Source: Phoronis australis
Lineage: Eukaryota > Phoronida > Phoronidae
DNA: 64,000 nucleotides
Assembly: GCA_002633005.1 (NCBI GenBank)
Contig: NMRA01000581.1
Coordinates: 160,762-224,761, forward strand
Direction: 5' to 3'
Shown: in pieces, positions 1 through 11,491 of the stretch
Layout of the letters: every line of letters starts with the position of its first letter
How positions within the stretch are numbered: position 1 is the stretch's first letter
The notes under the pieces: model-generated
What the model was told of the DNA's origin: nothing
Database searches by the model: none
What the model saw: only the letters and a program-made list of their open reading frames with translations
Made by a program: the position numbers and the translations under genes

Positions 1-112
1 GTAAGGCCATGCTGTTTTGTTTTTCATTAATCCTGCTGAAGGCGAGGCAGATTTCGATTATGAGCCAGGCGCCAATGACGATTGTGATGGGACAGTTATG
101 ATGTTCATCATG

Positions 113-182
113 CCAGTCACAATGACAACGATAACAAGGTTGCTGATTTTGATGACGATGACGACGAGAAAGATGACGATTG
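113..182. repeat. GAT/GAC-rich low-complexity tract in intron 3 of copy D
   Basis: Degenerate GAC/GAT/AAC trinucleotide-type tract just downstream of the exon 3 donor. The equivalent tract lies at the same place in copies A and B. Confidence 0.6.
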
Positions 183-201
183 CAAAGAAATAAGAACTTA
201 C

Positions 202-1868
202 TTGAACTTATCCCACCCAAAGCTATTCCTTGCACAAAGTATATGGCGCCAAAGAAATAGACGTTCCGTGCCCACGGTATGATGAAGGTACTGCCGCTAA
301 AAACTAGCCCTATAACGCTCAGTCCCATGTCGTCATAGTTTGGAAATCTGCTCAACAAATAGCCCGTCATCAGAGATCCAACCACTCGGCCGGGGTGTAG
401 GAAAGAAGTAGCCTAAAACGTTCACACTTTTATCAGGTGGGCAGTTTTTGCTTAGTCTGTAGGTAACATGATGTCCTCCAGACTCTTGAAAACAAACCTG
501 AACGCCAGTGTTTGCGTTTCTGTCACACAATCAGGTCTAAAATGAATACATGTACGACATTTTCAAGAAATTCTACAAGTTTTTGTTCTTGGTTGTCGAA
601 TACGTGTGGAGATAACTCCTATCTTTAAAGAAAGGTTAGGCTTTTCAAACGAAAACGAAGTTTGTGGACCATTTGTTAATGTTAACAGTTCGGACTGTCG
701 CTGTTTAATTTATACGAATCTGAACACTGAATTGTGTCTTTAGAAGTTTCAAATTTAACAGACACCATCAAAACTGATATTTTCAATAATATCGAATAAA
801 TGTAACAGTAAACTCAAAGCCAATGAAGCTTACCTGTGAAATAACTTCATAATTTGTTTGAAATCTTTCAACAAGGTCTATCATCGTCGTCCCAAGTANA
901 GCCCGTCATCAGAGATCCAACCACTCTGCCGGGGTGTAGGAAAGAAGTAGCCTAAAACGTTCACACTTTTATCAGGTGGGCAGTTTTTACTTAGTCTGTA
1001 GGTAACATGATGTCCTCCAGACTCTTGAAAACAAACCTGAACGTCAGTGTTTGCGTTTCTGTCACACAATCAGGTCTAAAATGAATACATGTACGACATT
1101 TTCAAGAAATTCTACAAGTTTTTGTACTTGGTTGTCGAATACGTGTGGAGATAACTCCTATCTTTAAAGAAAGGTTAGGCTTTTCAAACGAAAACGAAGT
1201 TTGTGGACCATTTGTTAATGTTAACAGTTCGGACTGTCGCTGTTTAATTTATACGAATCTGAACACTGAATTGTGTCTTCAGAAGTTTCAAATTTAACAG
1301 ACACCATCAAAACTGATATTTTCAATAATATCGAATAAATGTAACAGTAAACTCAAAGCCAATGAAGCTTACCTGTGAAATAACTTCATAATTTGTTTGA
1401 AATCTTTCAACAAGGTCTATCATCGTCGTCCCAAGTAACTTGACCGCCATATACTGAAATAAAGTCAATATCATTCAGTCTTGAAATTTTGATTGAGATT
1501 GCAAGAACACGTTAGAATGAAAATGTTCAATGCATGTCAGACATTATTAGGCACTACTCTTCAAAACAGGAGATGGGTGTGTAAATGTTTTCAGAAAAAA
1601 GGTAGTACCATAATACACTTTGCCCGAAGTAGGCCTACATGGCGAAACAGCTTCATATTCATAAGTTGGGTTTTTACATTTTACGTGTTTGTAATATTGA
1701 AACCATGAAGCAGCTCACTCCAAAACAAAAGAAGGCACAAATCAAAATAGTCCTAATATAACGATAAGTTTTATCGTTGATACGGTTAGTTGGCCCAACG
1801 TCATCTTCATTTGCAGTGGGTGGCTTGACGTTTTTGTTAATATCAGATGAGTTTTCACAGTCTGCCAT
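202..1868 (-). CDS. MFSD4B-like (sodium-dependent glucose transporter 1-type) MFS transporter, copy D, 5' part only
   Basis: Exons read on the minus strand: exon 1 1868..1719 (ATG at 1868, 50 codons, donor GTGAGC), exon 2 1453..1373 (27 codons, acceptor TTTCAG, donor GTAAGC), exon 3 412..202 (211 nt, phase 1, donor GTAAGT). Exon sizes match copies A and B exactly. The last exon lies off the left edge. The visible part is a hydrophilic N-tail, TM1 across the exon 1/2 join, the LGTTMIDL motif that matches the LGPT..DL motif of the MFSD4 family, and TM2-TM4. The family carries sugars or related solutes across the plasma membrane with sodium; substrate is unknown here. Oddity: a 538-bp block around an N at 899 is duplicated, so partial second copies of exon 2 (899..834) and exon 3 (951..900) sit inside the gene. 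These are most likely assembly overlap, not extra exons. Confidence 0.8.
361..1437. repeat. 538-bp direct duplication flanking a single N (probable unmerged contig overlap)
   Basis: Bases 361-898 and 900-1437 are the same 538-bp segment at an offset of 539, separated only by the N at 899. I see about five substitutions and no indels between them (for example 388 g versus 927 t). Each copy contains part of exon 3, the whole second intron and part of exon 2 of transporter copy D. The repeat ends exactly at the N on both sides, which is the signature of two overlapping contig ends joined without merging. The roughly 1% difference would then be allelic. Confidence 0.85.
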
Positions 1869-1926
1869 TGTACTACTTCCTGTGAACAATGTCCCCCTTT
1901 TCTGTTTTGCTTTCCACGGCTGTGCA

Positions 1927-1933
1927 CTTTATA
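1927..1933 (-). promoter_or_regulatory. TATA box of transporter copy D
   Basis: TATAAAG on the minus strand, about 60 bp before the ATG at 1868. The same element at the same distance is present before copies A and B, so the core promoter was duplicated with the gene. Confidence 0.6.
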
Positions 1934-3770
1934 ATCCATATACTGATTACGCTGTTCAAGAGGTGTCTCGTATCACGTAATCAACTGTAGCATGACTACG
2001 TAGCCACATCAGTCAACATGTCAAGACTCTTCCACAATCTTTGCACACTTCGCCTGTAAGTCAAAATTGTTGACACATAATGACGCCACTAAATTGCCCA
2101 GAAAATATGATTGAACTTTTGCCTATAGTTGTCTCGCGTTTTGGCCTATGAGCAGATATTTACAGCGACATCCCCATTCAGCTTGATAAGCTTCAAAAAA
2201 CCCTCAAAAGTTTGGAACAAACTTTGAAATTGTCTTGCAAAGTCTGATAAATGGCAAGCGTGACCTCTGATCGAGTTTCACATTTGATGGTGCGTAAAGG
2301 TGCCATTCACGAAGAACCATGATATTCCTTTGCGACACTAACAGGAGATAGCACAGAGGTTGTTTGAAATCTAAGCTAATGTATACCACTAAGCCATACC
2401 AAGAACTACGTATCCCTTGTTGTTGCTTTGTAACAGGCACAACACACTGAATGTTCCAAGAGGGTCATTGAAGCCCCTGGAGCATGCGAAATGTCAGTTC
2501 TTTGCAAGACCGAAAATCGATTTTCATCTGAGTACGGAATAAGTTGAGGCTTATTCTACAGAGTTGTCCGAAGTGGTCTTGTGTGACAATAAGTTTCTTC
2601 GAGCGAAGCCGGGTTCATGGCCGCTTTAAAACAATCACTTGGCATTGCTGTATATAGGCCTACCTGAATGTGGATATGGGGGAATTCTGGGTAAATATCA
2701 CTAAGGTAATACATGTACACTCTAGCTTTGGCTCAACTCCACCGGTTCAGACGGGTCAACCGGTTTCGACATGTGACTGCTCTGCAAGCAGAAAATCGCC
2801 CTCCCTATCAGACGTCTTAGGCTGTTGACCCGGCGGAACCAACGAACTCTATTAATTACAGCTCATGTGTTATAGAATCGAGTCAAGGTTTTCCTACCTT
2901 AACAGGTAGCTGTCCTGCCATCTAACGTTTATTCATGGAACCAACCTGTAAAATGTTCAGTGCAAATCGTAATGGAGGCTCTGTCACAAGTTTTCAAAGA
3001 CAGAAAGTTGTTCTCTTGGTTTGGGCTTGAAGAACCAGTTACGTACGCAGTACCAGCTTTTCTACAGGTTGTACATAATCTGGAAATATGAAGAGCGTAG
3101 CAAAGTACTTGACTACAAGTCTCAAACAAAGCAAAATAAAACTAAGTGATTCCAAACTGTTTCCATGTTTTACGATTGCCACAACTGATTGCAACTGGCC
3201 ACTCCGTGAAAACAAACAAATTTACACAAGTATTAGCTCAATTTGTATTTGAATGGTGAACCTCTGAAGGTGTACATGTACAAGAGATCTATATTCGAGT
3301 CCGTGAACCCTTGACAGATGACACTGACATCTTACGGCAACACAAAAAACTACCTTTTTTGCTCAAGCCATATGTCTGTAAAAGTTCAGCTGTTTACCTC
3401 TTTCTCTTCATTCCAATGTATACTGCCCAACGGCTGTGAAAATTTTCTATATGTAATCTCTATTGAATACCCCCTACCATAATGTATGTATAAGCCAATC
3501 ATGTGTTTTGTAAGTTTAAAAGCACCACTACTGTGTGAACTGTTTTGTCCGGCGGATTTTCAATGTTGTAAATGGACTTGTTTGTCGATTGTTACGTCGT
3601 CTGCATTTAATCTCATTTTCTGAGCCATAAACGAATCTGGTCTTAAGTTTTCTTCTGAAATTCGTGCAATTTGGGAAACTAGTTAATTTTAATACCATGA
3701 AAATGTAGCAATAAAATGTAAATTTTGATCTCGCGCGAGTGAGGTTACGCTGCGCATGCGTGGCAGCATT
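1934..3770. other. Intergenic DNA of unit D, diverged copy of unit A segment 16.2-17.7 kb
   Basis: From about 2200 to 3770 the sequence follows 16.2-17.7 kb of unit A and 48.1-49.9 kb of unit B with many indels. Reading frames in it are not preserved between the three copies, so I call no gene. The roughly 4.7 kb that separates gene and this segment in unit A is missing here. A TACATGTA octamer at 3273-3280 is absent from the unit B equivalent. Confidence 0.6.
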
Positions 3771-3774
3771 CGTT

Positions 3775-4000
3775 TGAGTGCTACCTCTGCACTTACGGTG
3801 CGTACACGCTACTTTATTTGAAAAAGGTGGTTGCTACGATAAAATGTAAAAAGGTGGTTGACTGCAACTACATGTACGTGCACTTACGCCCCGCTATACC
3901 GTAACTTACGGTGGGTGGGCGCTACATTAAAAGCACAAAGGTGGTTGGTTGTGCCTACGTGTTCCTACGCCCCACTACAGCACTGTCTCCGACTTCCTGC
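3775..4000. repeat. Minisatellite of about 85-100 bp units at the start of unit A
   Basis: Degenerate tandem units sharing the motifs cttacgcccc, cttacggtg, cgctac and aaaggtggttg. About 2.5 units are visible. The same array begins unit B (31360-31550). It lies at the D/A junction, where similarity to the 17.7-kb segment stops. Confidence 0.55.
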
Positions 4001-5109
4001 TTCCGGAAGCATTACGACTGACGGATTGATGCATGTGCTCTCTAGGGTCAATGACCCACGGGCCGTGCTCGGAACGTCGCATGGGATGGTGTACATGAAG
4101 TTTTCTCACTCAATCCGGATTCTTCCGCCTGGCTTTATCTTTAATTGAGACACAACTCCACTCTCGACGTCTCAATAGCCACTTACTTCCATCTTTTATG
4201 GCACTTTGATCAGTTGTTTGTTTGAACTCATCAACTATGAGAAAACAAGGTGATTGATATCTTCGATGAATGATGCAATACAAGTTTCTAAAGGCGTAAG
4301 ATGGGTATGCACTTTTTACTAATAAAGAACTCACAAGTCGTGTTCACAATGACAAGCAGACAGAAAATTAAGGTGAGACTATAGAGAAATGTTCATATTC
4401 TGGAAGTTGTTTGATGAAATGTGCAGATTTACAAAAAGGTTGCTCATATGTACGCTTCATGACACACAGATGTGCACGACAAAGCCGATTTTTTCCTCTG
4501 ATTGATAAACTTTGCCAGTTTTTGCAAATAAAGCAAACAGATTAAGGACCAAACGAATACATGTACCTCAAGAATTGCGCCATTTTTAATTGTTATACAA
4601 AACAATGTTAATAGAATATTGGCATGCATTATTACATGCGTGCACCCTTTCGTATTCAATTTTAGTTAATAAACTGACGTCGTCAAATAATAATCTACAA
4701 TTTGCTTATTTATGTAAATATGTATTGTTTGCTTTTTAACTGTTCGAAAACTTGATTCGCCTGCTAGTCCGAAAGAGGTTTTTTGTAGGGTGGGCCAAAG
4801 CCTTTTTAAAATCAAACAAATCAAGTTAATGGTTTTATTGATGAACACGTGAACCCTCTAAAACACATAATGATCGACTGTTTATGGACCCCTAACTGGA
4901 TCAAACCAGTCACTTGTTTTGTTTGTAACCAACCCTTCATCGGACGTTTGACAACCACCGACTATCTTCCACTCATAGTTTATGGTTATTCTCGTCAGCC
5001 ATATTGTGACGCAGAATTAGTACTTCATGTTTTAACCAACACAACAACATTTGATATTGGTTAATAGCGATATTTGATAAAGCCTATCAAGGATGCAGAG
5101 CCCAGACAC
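4001..5109. other. Intergenic DNA of unit A, matches 31.5-32.1 and 33.4-34.0 kb
   Basis: Alignable with unit B apart from the 1.3-kb insert in B. A 71-codon frame at 4849-5064 (GTG start, no ATG) keeps its last 50 residues almost unchanged in B at 33721-33930, but nucleotide identity is equally high around it, so this does not prove coding. Confidence 0.5.
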
Positions 5110-5543
5110 TATTGTCATGAATTCTCATGATGATCAAGTGAAAGTGAGTCATATCCTGTTTTTTCATTGAACTCTGGCAAAAGGAAGAGTTGTTACATAA
5201 TAGTTCCTGTGAGTAGTGACCTCAGCATATCAATGTTATTGTTTCAGTGCATCTGGTTGTCTGGTAAACAAGTCATTTTCCATATATGGCATGCCAGGAC
5301 GAGATTGTGGAATTCCATTCATAAAAGTTTACTATTTGTGTTGACGTCACAGGAACTGACTCAAATACACCCAAAACCCACACATATTTTGAGTTGCTAT
5401 ATATATTGTAGTTAGAGCCAATAAACTTTGTGTGTTCTTATAGCCTTCAATCGATGTAGTCAGTTTTTATCTCCATCTAACAAGCAACGAACCGGTTAGA
5501 CTCCACAGCAGTCTACAACTTCATCAAATACCCCACAACTATT
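5110..5543. other. About 430-bp insertion present in unit A, absent in unit B
   Basis: Unit B runs straight from cagacac to attttgaagg (33970-33985), whereas unit A has about 430 extra bases here. ACTATT occurs at both edges (5108-5113 and 5538-5543), consistent with a short target-site duplication. An AATAAA lies near 5420. I see no terminal inverted repeat or recognisable protein, so the class is unknown. Confidence 0.45.
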
Positions 5544-6949
5544 TTGAAGGAAAATTGACACCACCATCCCTAAAACCGGCATGCTGTGTTTTTATTGGTC
5601 GTTTTATATGGAGGGGGAAGGGGGTGCGCTTGAGTCATGATTATTTTTTTTACAATGAAACGAATCCATTGCCAAGTCTGTACAGGAGTTGACGATGAAC
5701 GGTGTGAAAACAGTAGTTGACAAGCAGTAGAGAGTGGCCTGTAAGCATTTAGACAAGGGCTATAAATTATTTTATGGTTCCCTGTGATTTACGTAGGTCC
5801 AGACAGACGCTGAGAGTCCCAATGACCACGGTAGTTGAATTGAACTGCACGCTAATGTGTGTAATTTGGAGATAAAATTTCGTTTCGATAATATGTTTCA
5901 TTAAATGCCCTACTGTCATTGTTGATTTTAAAAGAGACTTTTAACTGCAGTCCTTATAGACGTACAGACTGAATTGATCACAAATAGATAAAATGGACGA
6001 CTGGAAAGTTGGCGTTATCTAACCTCAAATTTTTGGAAATTGTGACTGGGAGTTTTTTCAAATGTAGAGTTTAATTTGTGATAGTATGTGCGTGCGTCAG
6101 AAATGCGGTTTGAGTTTAAAGTCAAAAATTGAAACAACGAATTCTTAAGATCCTTTGGTTGACTTAATGTTTGAAAGTGACTTTATTCATAGTTTGTCAA
6201 CATAACTTGTTAAACAAAGAAACCAGAAAATTTTATTAACATAACACAAATCAATGACAACAGAAACAAAAGTTTGATAATACAGTCAAATAAATTAACT
6301 GCAATTCAATGAATTAAATATATTTGATGACAGAATGCCGAACTTACTCGAATTTGTCAAAATTGATTAGTTTTTCAAAAAAACGTCTCAATGTGCCTAA
6401 AGTTGCTGGGCTCCAGTTTGGAGAAAAAAAAAACTGAAATTTAAGTTTAAATGAATTGTTGTGATGTGCATTCTCTAACAATAATCGCTGAAAGTTTAAT
6501 CAGTTTCCCCTCAAAACTAAGAAAGTTTAGCAATCAAATGTTAATGACCTCATAGTTTCAGTCCACTTCCAAACAATTCAAACACAAATTAGAATGGCGA
6601 AAACAAGGTTTCATTACCCTTAATCCAAAGTGTTGAAATGAACACCTGAGCTCGTGACCACCAAAGTTTACGTAAATTATTCTTACACCATCCTGTTTTA
6701 AGTGGATTTTTAAATATTTTACTTCACGTTAGAAACCTATGTTAGATCTGTTGAAAAACTGAATGAGCTTCATCCTGCCAAATAAGCATCTCATATTAAA
6801 GTTTAGTCAAGACTCGACTCAGAAATTGACCAATCACACTCCATGAAAACTGGTAGTTACGGGGCCGTGTTGTCAAAATACATGAGATAGAGAACTGATA
6901 ATATATTTACAGTAATGAAGTAAATAATATTTTTCCTTGAATAACCTTG
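5544..6949. other. 3' flank of transporter copy A, no gene seen
   Basis: AT-rich sequence matching 33.98-35.43 kb (unit B) and 60.3-61.64 kb (unit C) at a few percent divergence with scattered indels. The site at 5677-5690 is the empty target of the LINE found in unit C. No conserved reading frame. Confidence 0.5.
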
Positions 6950-7080
6950 CATAAATACACAAAACGTACCGAGAATGGCCTACATGAAATAATATACCAC
7001 GGTCTCGGTCGATACGCGGAATAATGTCTCGTGGGGTATTACTTCATGTACGCCAATCGAGGTACGTTTTGTATTTATCC
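6950..7080. repeat. Long imperfect inverted repeat (hairpin) downstream of copy A
   Basis: Left arm 6950-7001 and right arm 7030-7080 are reverse complements over about 50 bp, with a loop of about 28 bp. The arms begin cataaatac and end gtatttatcc. The hairpin is conserved downstream of copies B and C. It may be a small foldback element, or a structured 3' element of the transporter transcripts. Confidence 0.65.
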
Positions 7081-7805
7081 CATACGCTTCGAATTCCTAA
7101 GTTTCTTAAATTTTTTCCGCAGATTTTATAAATACTTCACTCAGCCTGTTCACGTGGCGGATCACATCCCATATGTATGTACTTGTGCGTTAGATTGCAA
7201 GTTTTCTCTAGTAAAAGAAACAATTTCAATGTGATGATTTATTACTTGAAAAGAGATAACAAAAATGAAAACAACACTAACTTTGCACTGAACTTCTAAC
7301 ATCTCCTGAAAATAGTTAAATAACAACATTTGATTGTGTAGTTACCGAAGAATCGGCGACTGAGTTGCAGACGATATAATATTTAGCAAATGAAAACTGA
7401 GACAGAACTGTCATATAATTAACAGTCCTGTTCCAGATGTTACGATTGAGATCTGATTGCATGTTGAGTGTTATTTACACTGCAACGGTTGTATTACTTA
7501 AATTATTTTCCCAACGTTTGATGATCTAACCGGCTATCGACGTCGACTCTACATTGCCCTACCTTTTGAACTTTCCACGTCAGAGGTCAATGTTGAAGAA
7601 GTACGAGAGATGAATAGAGAAAACGTATTACATGCCCGCATTTCCCTCTAAAGATTCAACGCGTATAGGATCAATTCATCTCCTTCAAACAATCTTGGTT
7701 GAATTCTATAAACGCAAGAATATTAGCATTATTCACGTAATTGAAATTCCTGATTCTGTGAGTGTAGAAAAACACTAAGGTTCTGTGGATTACTGAGAAA
7801 GGACC

Positions 7806-10800
7806 TCATGGAAACTGTTTGGTAGAGCATTCCGTTTCTTCAGAGGTTACAGTTAGGCTTTCACAATTTCGGTTTCCGGTTGTTTTATGTCTGCTGCCAC
7901 GCCAACATCCGGCAGAGTACAAAAGCAAAGCAACGAAAGTTGCAGACGCCATAGAAACAAAAAGAAAATATATAGTATGCTGGGCACTATGATTTTGAAG
8001 CAAATATCCAACAATTAACTGAGTGGTTAACCCACCCATGGCTACAAATACGTCAGCGAGGGACGTCAGAACGCTGGTGACTTCAATGTAATGGTTTACA
8101 AAGGCTAGTCCTCCCGGAAATACGGGTCCGTACAGAAAAGCAGTAGAAATCATGACGCCCCATAAGTGGTATGTACTGTTTACCCCCACGTAACAAAAAC
8201 TGGCAGCGAAAATTGTTGTACCAAGAAGAAACGGTAGCAACAGATACTGTACAGGAATACGAAAAGTTGCAATGGACATGAAAACCCGGCCGATAGAAAG
8301 TGCGAGGCTTTGCATGGCGTCCAGCCACGCGGCGTCTTGCTTTGTTAGTTTCAAGTTGCTCTCGACTGCATACGTCAACATGTAGGTCAGAATGGTTTCA
8401 TCCGCACATTTGCAACTAAATAAATAAAGAATTAAACAACAGCACATGAAGCTGCCATAGACACAGTTTCCGTCTGCGCACGAGCCCGGATATAAAAGAT
8501 TTCTTAACGAAGTTGAATCACCGCGAGATCCAAGAGGCTTCCACGTCTTTTTTCCTGGTTTCTTGATTTGCAGCAACGCGCAACCAATAGACGGAAATAA
8601 AAGTGTCCCTGCAATAATAGAATACGGTATTTCGATACGCGATGGTTTCCCGTATTCGGTGCTGTTGTTTGTGAAAACAGTGTTGGTGCCATTATTGCTG
8701 GTGTTGTGGATTGTGCCAAGAAATGGTGACGCAATGAACGGAACGAGAACCATGGTAAAGGCTGATGTAGCGTACGCGGCATTCACAACTGTGCTGGCTC
8801 TTGTTGTCCAGTTATTCAACAATATGAAGTTTCCCACTGAAAATCAACAAGAACTTTTAGTGAGGTTAGTTGACAGGTAATAACAATGCCAATAGGTCAA
8901 CTATTACTAAACAACAATAATGGTGATATAACAGTAAAAGTATTATGACCAATATTATCATCATCGTCGACTGGAATAGGCACTATTTCTTTTATGTTGC
9001 TTGAAAAGGAATTTTACGATTTATCATGAGAAAATTGTACTATGAGGTGACCAGAACCAGACGACCAGTTTGCAGATATTTTAAAGCGTTATTCAAGTCC
9101 GTGGCAGTGTTACTAAAATGAAGCCGAAATCGCAAACTTCAAACTGTAGAGTGCTTGTCAGCAGTCGACACAGGCGAAAATGTAAGCTCGAAAATACTAG
9201 TGATTGCTTATTATAGCATGCTCAATCGATGAAAAGTTGTACATTTCCGTGTGACGTTACTACGTACATTATACTGTCGTACTTAAAATAACGAATTGTA
9301 TGGAATAAGCGCCCATTATAGTGGGTTAGTTGACGTAAATAACGATATGAGATATGATCCCCGAGAGAACACTGTAACTGATTGGGACCGCGTCACTGAC
9401 CTGTCGGTGATATGACAAGGTCAGTACGGCTACAGAAAAACTAACAATCTGCCAAAATGAGTGACATACAAATTGTTATACGATCACCCAAGTCAATAAT
9501 TCGTTGGTGTCGCGATCGCAAAGTTGAACAACTGAGTATTGGCCATCACAATTTCATTTTTCAATTTGGTATTGAAAATAGAATTCTTAATGGTTAGTTG
9601 ATACATGTATTTTATATTTCCAAATTTCATATTCAAAACGAAAATTGAAAATTGAAACATGGATACGCTTCCAAATGTAATAAAACAATTTAAATAATAA
9701 ATCGTCTATAATGTTTTTGACTCTTAACTGTAGTTTCATAATTCTATTCGAATTGAGTCTTGGAATTGGAAACCAACACATGGTATTCAATCCCACTAGA
9801 ATTTATTGTTAGCAAAGAAGGCTTAAACATATAATATTCTGATAATCGTAACACCTTCCGATTTGTTAAAGGAAACGAAGCAGTTACCCAACTGTTTTCA
9901 ACACGAGCTTTAATTTTTCATTACCCTAGCAGACATCACCATTTAAATCTGCGTATCGCTCTCTCAACTTTGCAAAATAGAAAGAACTCGAATAAGTCCT
10001 TTTACTCTTAATAAATGGTCTCACAATATTCATCGCCGTGTCACGTGTCCAGCAAAGGGACACATTTTTACATTTGAAAAAGATGTGCCTATAAGGAAGT
10101 CCTAGCGGACCCTGCCAAAATGCTCACAAGGCCAGTCCGCCCACGCTGGAAACTGGGAACCGAAGTACATGTATGCCTGACAGCCTCGGGACCGGGCATA
10201 ATAAATCTGCCACTAACTACATGTACACTTGAAATTAGATCGCTTAAAGTGTTGATATTAAATAATCCTCGTCAATCTTCAAATTGCTGGAATAAGTTTG
10301 AAAACGTCATACAAGGTCTTCAGACAAAAACATGATCACGACAACGATAACGACAATGACAATAATGATGATAATGACGACCACTACGACGATTGCAAAG
10401 AACTTACTAGACATGATTCCACCCAAGGACATTCCTTGCACAAAGTATAGGGCACCAAACAAATCGACGTTCCGCACCCATGGTATCATAAAGGTACTGC
10501 CACCATAAACTAGCGACATGACGCTCAGTCCCATGTCGTCATAGTTTGGAAATCTTCCCAACAAATATCCCGTCATCAAAGATCCAACCACTCTGCCCGG
10601 ATGTAATAGAGAGATGGCCTAAAACGTACATAATTCCATGTCCTTGATAGGATATTCTGAATATAAAAAAATAAAATAAAACGTTAGCGTTTTTAGAAAA
10701 TTGCGTTCTCACAGTCCACATGGGTTAGTTAACAGTGATAATGACATTTTGAGGAAATTCCAAATTTTTTGTTTGTTTGTCGAATTAAGTGTATTATAGG

Positions 10801-11429
10801 GAAGAAAACGCATCCGTAACTAAAATTTGCGTTCTCAAATAGAAAAAAATCTTGTGGACAGAGTCTTGATGACAAAACTTTAGCCTATAGCTGTTTAAGG
10901 TATATGCACCAGATAATGTCTTCAAAAGCTCCAAATCAAACAGATAACACCAAAACTGACATTTTCAATATTGATCAATAAATATAACAGTAACACCAAA
11001 GTCAATCAAGCTTACCTGTGAAATATCTTCATAATTCGATTGTAATCCTTCAACAAGGTCTATCATTGTCGTGCCAAGTAACTTCGACACCATAAACTTA
11101 AAGAAAATACAATATGCTTCAATTGTAATGTTTTACTGAGATTACATAAACATGTTTGTTGACAAATAAATACAGATACATTTCAAAGACTATTGAGCTA
11201 CACTCTTCAACACGGGAGATGCAAAAGGACTTTTTTAGTTTTTACAGTTTACGTGTTTGCGAAAATTGAAGCAACTCACTGCGAAAGAATAAACCGCAAA
11301 GATGAGAACAGTCCTAATGTAACGATATGTTTTCTCATTCATACGATTCCTGGACCCAACTTCATTCTCTTTTTCAGTCGACGGTTTGACGTTTCCGTTA
11401 ATGTCTGCTGACGTCTGACAGTCCTCCAT
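7806..11429 (-). CDS. MFSD4B-like (sodium-dependent glucose transporter 1-type) MFS transporter, copy A, complete
   Basis: Four exons on the minus strand: 11429..11280 (ATG at 11429, donor GTGAGT), 11096..11016 (donor GTAAGC), 10618..10408 (donor GTAAGT), 8836..7806 (acceptor TTTTCAG, stop TGA). Total 1473 nt, 490 aa, the usual length for the family. A hydrophilic N-tail (about residues 1-36) precedes about 12 membrane segments. TM1 crosses the exon 1/2 join and ends in LGTTMIDL; exon 3 holds TM2-TM4; exon 4 opens with GNFILLNNW, matching the family's GN....W motif. A loop at about residues 187-210 has N-x-S/T sites at N192, N196 and N204/N205, the glycosylated outer loop expected between the two halves. 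The C-tail is cytoplasmic. Predicted role: plasma-membrane sugar or solute transporter, possibly sodium-coupled; substrate is inference. A donor at CAC|GTAAAC was rejected because it breaks copy D and inserts charged residues in TM1. Confidence 0.88.
10332..10390. repeat. GAT/GAC-rich low-complexity tract in intron 3 of copy A
   Basis: Degenerate trinucleotide tract (gac, gat, aat) directly downstream of the exon 3 donor. Read through, it gives a false poly-Val/Ile tail on the exon. Length differs in copy B (38803-38868). Confidence 0.65.
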
Positions 11430-11483
11430 ATCACTACTTCCGATGAAAATCGCCTCTCATTGCATATTCATTCAACGTCTGCG

Positions 11484-11491
11484 CTTTTATA
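11484..11491 (-). promoter_or_regulatory. TATA box of transporter copy A
   Basis: TATAAAAG on the minus strand, 55-62 bp before the ATG at 11429. Transcription starting about 30 bp downstream would leave a 5' UTR of roughly 30 nt. Conserved in copies B and D. Confidence 0.65.

Noticed and set aside
333-530. 65-codon frame at the left edge and its copy at 881-1069
   Set aside because: TTG start; it covers intron 2 and part of exon 3 in the transporter frame, so it is not an independent gene.
7031-7234. 67-codon frame present in three units
   Set aside because: Starts with GTG inside the inverted repeat; length differs in unit C; explained by the hairpin.
8563-8880. 105-codon plus-strand frame opposite exon 4 (also at 37039)
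   Set aside because: Antisense shadow of the transporter exon; conservation follows from the identical tract.
11251-11279. Exon 1 of the transporter extended to the donor CAC|GTAAAC
   Set aside because: It is in phase for copies A and B only, puts Arg/Lys/His in TM1 and is out of frame in copy D (7-bp length difference). The upstream GTGAGT/GTGAGC donor fits all three copies and the family alignment.
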